From contig NZ_CP036349.1 in NCBI RefSeq assembly GCF_007753265.1, positions 1,397,363 to 1,461,362 on the forward strand: 64,000 nt of DNA. The letters are read 5' to 3'. This stretch comes from Botrimarina mediterranea (GTDB taxonomy: Bacteria > Planctomycetota > Planctomycetia > Pirellulales > Lacipirellulaceae). The notes under the pieces are model-generated. The model had not been told where the DNA came from. It ran no database searches and saw only the letters and a program-made list of their open reading frames with translations. A program made the position numbers and the translations under genes. Below, one piece after another: positions 10,101 through 19,230 of this stretch. The first letter of the stretch is position 1. Each line of letters begins with the position of its first letter.

Positions 10101-11318
10101 TGGCTTGCCCTGAAGATCGATTCGGGATACTTCACGTGCCACGTCGATCGCGGAATCGTCTGGGAGACGGTCAACCAAAGCCCCTCCGACTGGCCCGCCG
10201 CGATCGGCGCTTTCGATCAGTCCGAGGCGCCCGTTGCGATCGGGCCGTGGGGGGTGATCTCGGTAGCGGGGTCGAGCCTCCGCTGCCGCAACTTGGCGAC
10301 CGGCGAGCTCGTGTGGCGGCGAGACGCGGCGTCGCTCGGCGGATCGTTGCGGGCGCTCACGGTCGGCGACGAAGTGTTTGTTGTCGGCAACGAGCGCGAG
10401 GGCGTCCGGCTATCGGCCTGGAGTGGCCAGCAACGGGGCGTGTGGCGTCCCCCCACGCCGCAACGTTGGCGCGGCGTTGCCGGCGACAAGCTGCTAGTTG
10501 AAGAGCGCGCGGCGGGGAAGCGGCGACTGCGTATCGTTCCAGTTGCGTCGGACGAATCGACGGACGCGGTATGGGAGATGGCCGTCGACCTGAAGACTCG
10601 CTTCTTGCTCCATGATGGCGCCGCGGTCTTCTTCGACGAGGACCGTCAACTGACCGTCGTCGATATCGCCACGGCGAAGCAGCGTTGGCAAACGAAACTA
10701 GTGAGCGAAGAGTCCTCCTTGGTCCGCTCGGTGCGCCTGCACGAGCGCGGCGGGTGGCTGCTTGTGGAGGTCGATCGCTCGAACCCGGTAGTGGACCGGG
10801 TGCGGGGCGCGCTGCCGGTGGGCGACGACCCGTTGCTGACGGGTGAGCTGCACTGCCTCGACCCACGGACCGGCGAGTCCCCGTGGGGCGGGCCGGTGAT
10901 CGTTGACGGGATGGCCCTCGTCGAAACGGCCGCGAGCGACGCGCCGCTGGTGTTGCTGGCCCGCAAACGCGCTGCGGAAGCGGGCAGCGAGCCTTCGGAA
11001 GCCCAGATCGCGCTGACGCTGCTCGACCTGACGACGGGCGCCACGGTCTTCCGCAACCACGTGATCCCCGTCGGCGACGAGCAGGAGGGCGACAGCGCCC
11101 TCTGGGCGGTCTACGAACGCGGCGAGCGCGAAAGCCTGCTGGTGCGCGCCGGGCGCGCGTGGGTGACGCTCGAGACCACCGACCTGCCGGCGCCGCCGCG
11201 GCCGCGGATGGTCGCTAGCGTCGAGGATCCCGAAGCGTCGCGGCTCAACGGACCCGACGACATCGGCCGCGGTGTCGAGCGGCTGTTCAACTCGTTCTGG
11301 GAAGGGGACGACGATTGA
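7173..11318 (+). CDS. very large exported PQQ-like beta-propeller protein
   Basis: About 1,380 residues. A signal peptide is visible after a basic start (an alternative start is MVSKKRF at 7200; hydrophobic core FCAGLAAYAVFSGIFVAEG). A tetratricopeptide-like helical N-terminal region is followed by two clusters of quinoprotein/PQQ-propeller repeats, recognisable from repeated G-x-x-x-W strands such as TGRRLWEV, SGKLRWRI, GAVLWSQ, GELVWRQE, GERLWRVN, GELVWRRD and KQRWQTK. Between the clusters (about residues 700-870) lies an Ala-rich helical segment. BamB-like scaffolds have this propeller, but the length is several times greater. It probably acts in the periplasm or at the outer envelope; the ligand is unknown. 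The toroid protein follows after about 90 bp. Confidence 0.88.
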   Translation: MEKTLKRACMVSKKRFASRFPCSARAFCAGLAAYAVFSGIFVAEGAETPAETDPAAFSRLYFGLQPPVDREKERRVELTEELLKSGRFGEAAPLVAEQLADETDHLGSDGESLKRRLLGAVMRAGPSDLAVLRSVLQGEYRRAAEGATSTHDWRRIVAGYPPELFGVASLEALARAETDAGSYASAAVALRRAALLSRLEGDREKAQQLAAAETVSRLRLGERGAIEQPADERAAEWIDATAGEAAAIAARSAPQAWLSAGGDAKRLATAPGEPPAPWRNWRALVGDEEDLDDESEGDLLGARHETVAVGGVIVTDAKDRLVAFSAQTGRRLWEVLYPIDPLAWRNVETARGVSTDTRLVFAVTPSSSSEFDRNALLRRRFGDTLFSGDDPPLPANCLAAYEIASSGKLRWRIDGADANGVAPGTRFLGAPAIVDGRLYVLAESEQVVRLIEADAETGAVLWSQPLVQCQRPPAAQATAIAVSPTLGDELVYCPTGRGAVAAVDPLRRRLEWVRYLAIDEEDARPTQQMGWGAFRDPETWADGAAGWRHCRMVEHEGRLLVASPALPSLQAFDSATGELVWRQETPDAVLLGGVIDGAALAVESSRVSAWRVADGERLWRVNLPNDEAPAGEPLMVGGSLVLPLSSGGLATLDIGNVESKPEWRVENLDLNPLVEAPRLGNLLYHGEAILSRSVTTLESFPQPASMSALEQRVVDDLASGEAALPTLDDLRDAVRSRPDDRRLAELYAVALVRTAADDAAAAEAAGEELSQLVAGRRAAAYAATLRMNAALARGDSHAAFAEAEGIAAGRAGRVLLQPETGLHVVASRLAANSAAQAGASSEMVARLAGTSGTAPSVTAPPSDTQPVTNSPWTKFQVAAAIEAEPVTTTRGRGGMRMRQDRSSRTRSVSFVGERRGDLRWLYESRGGDWRLVATSGRGERVFAEAIPGEPWSPGPDTIGAVGAPGGRSWRDSESGDWLALKIDSGYFTCHVDRGIVWETVNQSPSDWPAAIGAFDQSEAPVAIGPWGVISVAGSSLRCRNLATGELVWRRDAASLGGSLRALTVGDEVFVVGNEREGVRLSAWSGQQRGVWRPPTPQRWRGVAGDKLLVEERAAGKRRLRIVPVASDESTDAVWEMAVDLKTRFLLHDGAAVFFDEDRQLTVVDIATAKQRWQTKLVSEESSLVRSVRLHERGGWLLVEVDRSNPVVDRVRGALPVGDDPLLTGELHCLDPRTGESPWGGPVIVDGMALVETAASDAPLVLLARKRAAEAGSEPSEAQIALTLLDLTTGATVFRNHVIPVGDEQEGDSALWAVYERGERESLLVRAGRAWVTLETTDLPAPPRPRMVASVEDPEASRLNGPDDIGRGVERLFNSFWEGDDD

Positions 11319-11408
11319 GGCACGGGGCGGAAAGGCGAATGCCGAATCCGGCGTCGTGGCTGATTGTGCGAGGTTTTGGCCACTGGATCGGTTAAAATGA
11401 GAGGTACT

Positions 11409-12464
11409 ATGGGGAAGCCATCCGTCCGCCGTTTTACGCTCGCTGGCCTCGCCGCTGCGCTGGTCGTTTGGATGAGCGCCGTGGTGGCCGGGCCGGCGGA
11501 TGCCGCCGACACGGACCGCGTCACCGACGGCGGGCTGCGCTGGCTCGCTTCGACGCAGAGCCGGCTGGGCTCGTGGGACGCCGGCGGGCGTTATCCGGCG
11601 GCGATGACGGCCCTCGCGGGCATCGCGATGCTCTCGGAGGGCTCGACCCCCAGCGGCGGCCGCTACGCCCCCGAGCTACGCCGCGCGGTCGATTACCTGC
11701 TCGCCCAGGCCCAGCCCAACGGCCTAATCGGCGACCCGCTCCGTGACGACCGTTACACCTACGGCCACGGCTTTGGGATGTTGTTCTTGTCGCAGGTGCT
11801 CGGCGAGGAAGAGGACGCCCGCCGCCGCGAAGAGCTGGTGCGGGTGCTGACCGCCGCCGTGCAGTTCACGGGGCAAGCGCAGACCGCCGCCGGTGGTTGG
11901 GGCTACGTCTCGGCGAAGGACGGCAACGGCTTCGACGAGGGCTCGACGACCGTCACCCAGGTGCAGGGGCTGCGTGGCTGTCGGAACGCGGGCATCCCGG
12001 TGCCGAAAAAGATCATCGACAGCGCGGTCGGTTACATCCACGGCTGCACGATGGCTGATGGCGGAGTGCAGTACAGCACGAAAGGCGGCAACGGCCGCCC
12101 CGCGATCACGGCCGCGGCGATCGCCTGCTTGTACGAGGCGGGGAGCTACGACGACGGCTTCGTGCCGCGGATGAAGGAGTACTGCCGTCAGCGCCTGGTG
12201 GGCGACGACGCCGGCGCGCAGGGACACTGGCACTACGCCAATTTCTACTACTCGCAGGTGCAGTACCGTGAAGGGGGCGAAACGTGGGACGAGTACCGCC
12301 GCGGCACGTACGCCAAGCTGATCGCCGACGCGACGCCCGTCGAGACGCCTCTCGGCCCCGGCTACCGCTGGAACCAGGGTTACATCGGACCGGTGTACAC
12401 CACCGCGCTCAACTTGATCATGCTGCAGCTGGATGAAGCGTGTTTGCCGATTTACCAGCGGTGA
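11409..12464 (+). CDS. exported squalene-cyclase-like alpha-toroid protein
   Basis: 351 residues from the ATG at 11409, which has GAGAGG 4 nt upstream; the open frame extends to 11364 but without benefit. A signal peptide (TLAGLAAALVVWMSAVVAGPADA) is followed by prenyltransferase/squalene-oxidase-type repeats: GLRWLASTQSRLGSWD, YPAAMTALAGIAMLSEG, YGHGFGMLFLSQVLGEE, GGWGYVSAKDGNGFDEGST, QYSTKGGNGRPAITAAAIACL and TTALNLIMLQL. The DCTAE/DxDD catalytic motifs of true terpene cyclases are not seen, so a binding or scaffold role is more likely. Proteins of this type often accompany MoxR/vWA genes in planctomycetes, and here the MoxR gene starts 171 bp later. Confidence 0.85.
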   Translation: MGKPSVRRFTLAGLAAALVVWMSAVVAGPADAADTDRVTDGGLRWLASTQSRLGSWDAGGRYPAAMTALAGIAMLSEGSTPSGGRYAPELRRAVDYLLAQAQPNGLIGDPLRDDRYTYGHGFGMLFLSQVLGEEEDARRREELVRVLTAAVQFTGQAQTAAGGWGYVSAKDGNGFDEGSTTVTQVQGLRGCRNAGIPVPKKIIDSAVGYIHGCTMADGGVQYSTKGGNGRPAITAAAIACLYEAGSYDDGFVPRMKEYCRQRLVGDDAGAQGHWHYANFYYSQVQYREGGETWDEYRRGTYAKLIADATPVETPLGPGYRWNQGYIGPVYTTALNLIMLQLDEACLPIYQR

Positions 12465-12498
12465 GGTAGTTGTTGAGTTGAAACCATCGAAGAGACAA

Positions 12499-12593
12499 GG
12501 AGCCGGAACGCGTCAGCGCCCGGAGTCGCAGCGGGGACACGGATGGCAAACGAGCACCCGGGCTCACTGCGGGCGCTAACGCGTTCCGGCTCC
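12499..12593. repeat. palindromic repeat, family B copy 2
   Basis: Arms at 12499-12522 and 12570-12593 pair over 24 bp with a single G-U-type difference. The long open frame that begins at 12543 runs through this element, so the first 31 codons of that frame are repeat and not MoxR protein. Confidence 0.88.
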
Positions 12594-12635
12594 CTAAGAT
12601 CACAGAAACCAATCGTTTTTCGATCTGAGATACGA

Positions 12636-13682
<1,047 letters not shown>

Positions 13683-14615
13683 CGGCGGCGCGCGAGCGTC
13701 GTCCCAGCAGCACTCGCTCCCCGAGGTGATCAAACGCCTCGGCCGGCTTGAGGTCCGCGCGGCGCGGGTCGTGGACGGCTTCCTCAACGGCCGGCACAGC
13801 AGCCCTTTCTTGGGGCGTTCGCTCGAGTTCCGTGAGCACCGCCAGTACACGGCCGGCGACGACCTGCGGCACGTCGATTGGAAGGCGTGGGGCCGGCAGG
13901 ACCGGCTGTTCGTCAAGCAGTACGAGGAAGAGACCAACCTCCGCGCGACGCTGCTGGTGGACACGTCGGCGAGTATGGCGTTCAAGGGTTCGCATGACGC
14001 GATGAGCAAGCACGAGTACGCCGCCACCGCGGCGTGCGTGCTCGCTTACTTGCTCACCGCGCAGCACGACGCGGTGGCGTGCCGCGCGTTCGCCGGCGAC
14101 GTGATCGAAGAGACGCCGCACCGCATGGGCCGCATCCAAGTGGCGGCGATCTCGGACTTGCTTACCGCGTCGCTCGAAAAGCCCGGCGAAGGATCGAAGA
14201 CCGACCTGTCGGGGCTCTTGCGATCAACAGCGGACACGATCCCGCGGCGCGGCGTCGTCGTGCTGTTGTCGGACCTGCTCTGCCCGCTCGAGGGCCTCGA
14301 CGCGGGGCTCGGGCTGCTGCGGTCGAAAGGGATCGACGTGGTCGTCATGCAGCTGCTGTCGGACGACGAGGTCGACTTCCCGCTCGACGGCGCCACGCGC
14401 TTCGTCGCGTTGGAGGGCGGAGTCGAACTCGACGCCAACCCGCGGGCGCTGCGCAAGGAGTACCTTGAAGCGCTGCAACGCCACCTCGACACGGCCGAGA
14501 CCGCCTGCGCGCGGCACGGCGCCGACTACCGGCTGATCCGCACCAGCCAACCGCTCGACGCGGTGCTGGTGGCGCTACTGTCGAGCCGGATGCGCGGGCC
14601 GCGGAGACGATAAAA

Positions 14616-14716
14616 ATTCCCCTCCCCCGGCACGGGGGAGGGGCTAGGGGAGGGGGTGAAGCGGGTACCAACTTCGCCTCCTCCCCTAACCCCTCCTCCT
14701 GAAGGAGGAGGGGGAT
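14616..14716. repeat. GC-rich palindromic repeat, family D copy 1
   Basis: A C-tract/G-tract element (gggaggggctaggggagggg and its complement ctcccctaacccctcc) with local hairpins in each arm. Copies of the same type occur inside oleC (42150-42313) and after aspS (46721-46760). Here it fills the gap between two operon genes without interrupting either. Confidence 0.8.
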
Positions 14717-14743
14717 AAGAAAAGCAAACGAACAAACCATCGC

Positions 14744-16921
14744 GTGACGTTTACCTATCCATCGCTGGCTATCGCGGGCGCGCTGTTGGCGTGCCTGCCG
14801 ATCGTCATTCACTTGCTGAACCGGCGGCGCCGGCGGCGGGTGGAGTGGGCGGCGATGGACTTCTTGCTGCAGAGCGATCGCAAGAACCGCACGTGGGTGC
14901 AGCTCAGCGAGTGGCTGTTGCTCGCCGCGCGCGTCGCCGCCATTGCCCTCGTTGGCGTGTTGGCGGCGAGCCCCAAGACGCTCGACCTGCTGCGGGGGTT
15001 CTTCGGCGCCGATCGGGCCCGACACGTCGTGCTGCTCGACGACACGTGCAGCATGCAGCGGCGTGGCCCGGGGGGCGCGGCGTGGGACGAAGCGATCGCC
15101 GCGATCGATCGGCTCGCCGACGCGGCCCGGCAGAGCGGCGATGAGCTGATGGTCGTTCGCTACGTCGATACGTTTGTCGGCGGTGACGTCGCCAAGGTCG
15201 TTGGCGCCGACGCCGCGAGCGACCCGGCGGCGTGGCGGCCGACGCATGCACAGGCTTTGCCGACCGCCGGAATGGAAGATGTCGCCCGTCTCTGCGAAGC
15301 GGCGCCGTCGGGCGATCGCACGTACGCGTACGTCTTTTCCGATTTCGCCGAGCGCTCGCACGCCGCCGATGGCGACTGGGCGCCTCTGGTGGACCGGCTC
15401 GGCGAGATGGCGGACGGCGTGGTCCTGGCGGCTTGCAACGACGCCGGTGGCGCGAACTTGGCGGTCGAGTCGGTGACCCTCGCGCCGGGGCCGCTCGCGG
15501 CGGGCGTCGAAACGCGGCTGGTGGTGGAGGTGGTGAACCACAGCGACGTGCCGGCGCCCGCGGTCGCGTTGACGCTGCGTCGCAACGGTCAGCCACTGAC
15601 CGCCGTGCAGGTGGGGCCCTTCACCGCTGGCGAACGCCGCACCGTCGAGTCGCCCGTCACGTTCCAGGGCGTCGGCCTGCACACGGTTGATGCGACGTTG
15701 CCGACCGACGCGCTGCCGGCGGACGACGAGGGCTGGCTCTTCGTCGAAGTGCCCGCGTCGCAGCCGGTGCTGCTGGTGGACGACAGCGAGTCGGGCGTTG
15801 AGTCGCGCGTGTTCGCGGCGGCGCTGCGGCCGGTCGGCTCGACGCGGAGCGGCTGGGCGCCACGCCGCGTTGAAGGCCTCAGCGAGGAGCGTCTCGCCGA
15901 CGCCGCCGCGGTGGTGCTGCTGGATGCCGAGCGGCTCAGCGAACTGCAAACGCAGCGGTTGCGCGACTACGTCGCCGATGGCGGCGGCGTGTGGATGGTG
16001 ATCGGGCCACGGACGGACGCGGCGTGGTTCAACCAACGCGTCGCCGGCGTGCTGGCGGGCGAGAACGCGTTGACGCCCTGGCGGCTGGGGCCGGCGATCT
16101 CGGGGCCCGTCGTCGCGCCGGGGCAGCCGGCGCTCGAAGCCGCCGACCATCCCGCGGTGCGCGTGCTCGCCGGCAAGCAGAACGGTTTCCTGCCGCTCGT
16201 CCGCCTCGTGGCGCAGCGGCGATTGGCGACGAGCGATGAGTCACCGACCGTGCGCAACGTCGCGACGAGCGCCGAGTCGGGATACGAAGTCTTACTGAAA
16301 CGAGTCGACGGCGAGCCGCTGCTGCTGGAGAACCGTTTCGGAGCCGGGCGCGTTGTTGCTTTGCTGACGACCACGGCGACCGGGTCGGGCGGCAGCGAAC
16401 CTTGGAGCAACCTGGCGACGCTGCCGATCTTCCCGGTGATGGCGAACGACGTGGTCGGCTGGCTCTCGCAAGAGCGGCTGCGGCCGCTGGCGGAAGCGAT
16501 CGTGACGGCGAAGGGCGAGGCCCCGCCGCGATCGTCGCTGGTGAGTTGGGTGGCGGGCGGCGACCTCGTTGAGGCGACGCCGCTCGGGCAGGCCGCGCCG
16601 CTGACGCCTTCGCGACCTGGCGCCTATCGCCGGGTGCTGGGGGGCGTCGAAGAGCGGCCCTTCGCGGCGCGGGTCCATCCCGACGAGAGCGACCTGCGAT
16701 CGCCGTCGCTTGCCGTGCTGAGTGACCGCTGGGGGAGCGTCGCGCGGGTCGGTCGGGCGGGCGAGATGTTCCGCGACGCGCCGACTCCCGCCAGCCGCAC
16801 GCCGCTCTACTTCGCCGCCGCGGTGCTGCTGGCGACGCTCGCCGGCGAGCGGCTGCTGGCGTACCGCAATAGCTACGTTGGATCGGCTTCCACCGGCGCC
16901 GCGCCAAAGGGGGCGATATGA
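14744..16921 (+). CDS. BatA-like membrane protein with degenerate vWA domain
   Basis: 725 residues from a GTG. The N-terminus is a BatA/aerotolerance-type membrane anchor (LAIAGALLACLPIVIHLLNR, then RRRVEWAAMDFL) with a second hydrophobic segment (WLLLAARVAAIALVGVLAAS). A vWA-like domain follows, whose metal site reads DDTCS in place of DxSxS. The middle contains a CARDB-like beta domain (VESVTLAPGPLAAGVETRL). A second Rossmann-like segment (PVLLVDDSESGV) and a C-terminal TM (LYFAAAVLLATLAGERLLAY) follow. It probably works in the cytoplasmic membrane with the MoxR ATPase. Its stop overlaps the next start by 4 bp (ATGA). Confidence 0.87.
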   Translation: MTFTYPSLAIAGALLACLPIVIHLLNRRRRRRVEWAAMDFLLQSDRKNRTWVQLSEWLLLAARVAAIALVGVLAASPKTLDLLRGFFGADRARHVVLLDDTCSMQRRGPGGAAWDEAIAAIDRLADAARQSGDELMVVRYVDTFVGGDVAKVVGADAASDPAAWRPTHAQALPTAGMEDVARLCEAAPSGDRTYAYVFSDFAERSHAADGDWAPLVDRLGEMADGVVLAACNDAGGANLAVESVTLAPGPLAAGVETRLVVEVVNHSDVPAPAVALTLRRNGQPLTAVQVGPFTAGERRTVESPVTFQGVGLHTVDATLPTDALPADDEGWLFVEVPASQPVLLVDDSESGVESRVFAAALRPVGSTRSGWAPRRVEGLSEERLADAAAVVLLDAERLSELQTQRLRDYVADGGGVWMVIGPRTDAAWFNQRVAGVLAGENALTPWRLGPAISGPVVAPGQPALEAADHPAVRVLAGKQNGFLPLVRLVAQRRLATSDESPTVRNVATSAESGYEVLLKRVDGEPLLLENRFGAGRVVALLTTTATGSGGSEPWSNLATLPIFPVMANDVVGWLSQERLRPLAEAIVTAKGEAPPRSSLVSWVAGGDLVEATPLGQAAPLTPSRPGAYRRVLGGVEERPFAARVHPDESDLRSPSLAVLSDRWGSVARVGRAGEMFRDAPTPASRTPLYFAAAVLLATLAGERLLAYRNSYVGSASTGAAPKGAI

Positions 16922-19212
16922 CCGTCTACGACGCCGCCGGCTACAGCGCGCTGTCCGAATCGTCGGGATGGACGGTGGCGCTGGCCGCGCTCTTGATCGG
17001 CGCCGTCGCGCTGGCGGCGGTGTGCGGTTGGCGTGAACGGCGGATGGCCCCGCGGGGTTGGGTGACGCTGCTCGGGCTGCGACTCCTCGCCATCGCGGCG
17101 GTCGGCCTCGTGATTGCAGGGGTCGAACGCCGGCCGCTGAGCGAACAAGAAGTCCCGTCGCGGGTCGTCGTGCTGGTCGATCGCAGCGCGAGCATGGAGC
17201 TGCCCGCAACCGACGAGACGGGTGCCGCGGCGACACGCGCAGCAGCTGCCACGCCGGGCGTCGAGGAGTTGGCGGCGGGGCTCGCCGCGAGTCACCTCGT
17301 GCGACGCGCGGGTTTCGACGTGGCGCTCGAGTACGTTGACGCTGTGGAAGAAACGTCCGAAGCCGCCGGCGCCACGCGGCTCGGCTCGGCGGTCGAGCGG
17401 GTGCTGGCGGACCACGCGGCGACGCCGCTGGCGGCGCTAGTGATCGCCAGCGACGGCGGTTGGAACGCGGGTCCCGATCCGCTCGACGCCGCCGACGCGG
17501 CCAAGTCGCGCGGCGTGCCGATCTATGCCCTGGGCGTTGGTCCGCTGCGCGAGCCGCCGACCGTCAGCCTACGCGACCTCGCCGCGCCGACACGGGCCGC
17601 GACGGGCGACAACTTCCGGGTAAGCGTGACGGTCGCCGCCAACGGCGCCGCGTCGCTGGGTAGCGAAGCGCACCGCGTCTCGCTCGTGCTCCGGCCAATC
17701 GACGCGCAAGGCGCCGCGGGCGCGGCAGCGAGTGAGGAACGCATCGAGACGCCAAGCCCCGAGGGCGGCGGACTCACCGGCGCGAGCGCCGACCTCGAAG
17801 GACCGTCACCCGGCGCGTACGAGCTCGTCGCCACGCTCCAGCCTGCTGGCCGCGACGCCGACGAGTCGGACAACGTGCTCTCGACGCGGATTGAGTTCGT
17901 CGACGAGCCGACGCGCGTGCTGCTCGCCGCGGGCGGCCCGGCGCGGGACTACCACTTCTTACGCGATCAGCTCCACCGCGACGAGCAGTTCGCCTGCGAC
18001 GTGCTGTTGCAATCGGCCGCCGGCGCCGTGACGCAGGATGCCGGCAAGGTGCTCACGTCGCTCCCCGCAACGGCGGACGAGTGGGAGGCTTACGACGTGC
18101 TGGTGGCGATCGACTTCGACTGGCGCCAAGTGGACGCGTCAACGACCGCGGCGCTCGCCGAATGGGTCTCGAGCCGGGGCGGCGGCCTGGCGTTTGTCGC
18201 CGGCAACGTCTCGACCCCGGGCGCGGTGCGCGCCGGGCTCGAGGCGCCGCTAAGGACGCTGCTTCCCGTGACGCTCCGCGATGATCCCCTGGCGATGGGT
18301 TCAACCGCCGCCGCGGTTCGGGACGCGCGGCCCGTGGTGCTTTCGACCGCGGGCGAGTCGCTCGACTGGCTCAATCTCCGCCTCGCCGGCGACCGGACGA
18401 CCAGCGTCTGGCGCACGCTCGATGGCTTTTACGCGACGACCTTGCCGGCCGAGCCCAAGCCCGGCGCCGCGGTGTTGGCGACGCTCGGCGAAGGGGCGAC
18501 GCAATCGCCGCTGTTGGTTGAGCAGCTCTACGGCGCCGGCCGCGTCGATTACCTCGCCTCGCCCGAGACGTGGCGGCTGCGGACCGTGGCGCCCGAGTTG
18601 TTCACCGAGCTGTACGTCGGCTGGCTGCGGAGCCTCACGCAGGGGCGGCTGCTGGGCGCCGCCGCGGAGGGGAGCTTGCTGTTCGATCGTCGCCGCTACG
18701 ACTTGGGAGAGTTGATGACGCTGCGTTACGTCGCCCGCGACCCGTCCGTCGCGATCACGCCGACGGCGCGCGTCGCCGGCGCCGCGGGGGCGCCGAGCGA
18801 GGTCACACTTGTGCCCGTGGAAGGCCAGCCGGGCGTTTACGCCGCGACCGTCAAGGCGAGCGACACCGGCCGCTGGACGGCGACGCTCGAGGTCGCCGGC
18901 GGCGAGCGGCTGACCGCGACCGCCGAGGCGTCGTTGCCGGCGTTGGAGAACGAGACCCGGGTGCAGAACGTTGCGCTGCTGCGCGACCTCGCCGAGCAGA
19001 GCGGCGGGCGCTACGTCGATCTGGCGGACCCGCAGGCGAGCGCGGCGCTCGCCGAGATCATCGAAGCGACGCCGTCGCTGGCGGAGACGACGATCGACCT
19101 CGGCCCGCCCGACGAAGGGTTCGCCGAGCGTTTGAGCCGGTGGTCGCTCGGCGTGATGGCGGGCGCGTTGCTGTTAGAGTGGTTGCTGCGGCGCGCGTGG
19201 CGCCTCGCCTGA
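16918..19212 (+). CDS. membrane protein with vWA domain and glutamine-amidotransferase-like region
   Basis: 764 residues. Two N-terminal TM segments (VALAALLIGAVALAAVCGW and LLGLRLLAIAAVGLVIAGV) precede a vWA domain with an intact MIDAS (VVVLVDRSASMELP). A beta-rich middle follows, then a class-I-amidotransferase-like fold (RVLLAAGGPARDYHFLRDQL ... DVLVAIDFDW) and a C-terminal TM (LGVMAGALLLEWLLRRAW). Proteins with this order are common next to MoxR in planctomycetes. It is translationally coupled to the BatA-like gene by ATGA. Together they resemble a membrane-bound vWA pair, but the target of the system is unknown. Confidence 0.86.
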   Translation: MTVYDAAGYSALSESSGWTVALAALLIGAVALAAVCGWRERRMAPRGWVTLLGLRLLAIAAVGLVIAGVERRPLSEQEVPSRVVVLVDRSASMELPATDETGAAATRAAAATPGVEELAAGLAASHLVRRAGFDVALEYVDAVEETSEAAGATRLGSAVERVLADHAATPLAALVIASDGGWNAGPDPLDAADAAKSRGVPIYALGVGPLREPPTVSLRDLAAPTRAATGDNFRVSVTVAANGAASLGSEAHRVSLVLRPIDAQGAAGAAASEERIETPSPEGGGLTGASADLEGPSPGAYELVATLQPAGRDADESDNVLSTRIEFVDEPTRVLLAAGGPARDYHFLRDQLHRDEQFACDVLLQSAAGAVTQDAGKVLTSLPATADEWEAYDVLVAIDFDWRQVDASTTAALAEWVSSRGGGLAFVAGNVSTPGAVRAGLEAPLRTLLPVTLRDDPLAMGSTAAAVRDARPVVLSTAGESLDWLNLRLAGDRTTSVWRTLDGFYATTLPAEPKPGAAVLATLGEGATQSPLLVEQLYGAGRVDYLASPETWRLRTVAPELFTELYVGWLRSLTQGRLLGAAAEGSLLFDRRRYDLGELMTLRYVARDPSVAITPTARVAGAAGAPSEVTLVPVEGQPGVYAATVKASDTGRWTATLEVAGGERLTATAEASLPALENETRVQNVALLRDLAEQSGGRYVDLADPQASAALAEIIEATPSLAETTIDLGPPDEGFAERLSRWSLGVMAGALLLEWLLRRAWRLA

Positions 19213-19230
19213 GACACGAGCCGGATTGCT

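Noticed and set aside
12543-12635. N-terminal extension of MoxR
   Set aside because: It is encoded by the right arm of the family B palindrome; the ATG at 12636 fits the family start.
14345-16150. 601-codon minus-strand open frame
   Set aside because: It lies wholly opposite the DUF58 and BatA-like genes, has an Arg/His-rich non-protein composition, and is a by-product of high GC.
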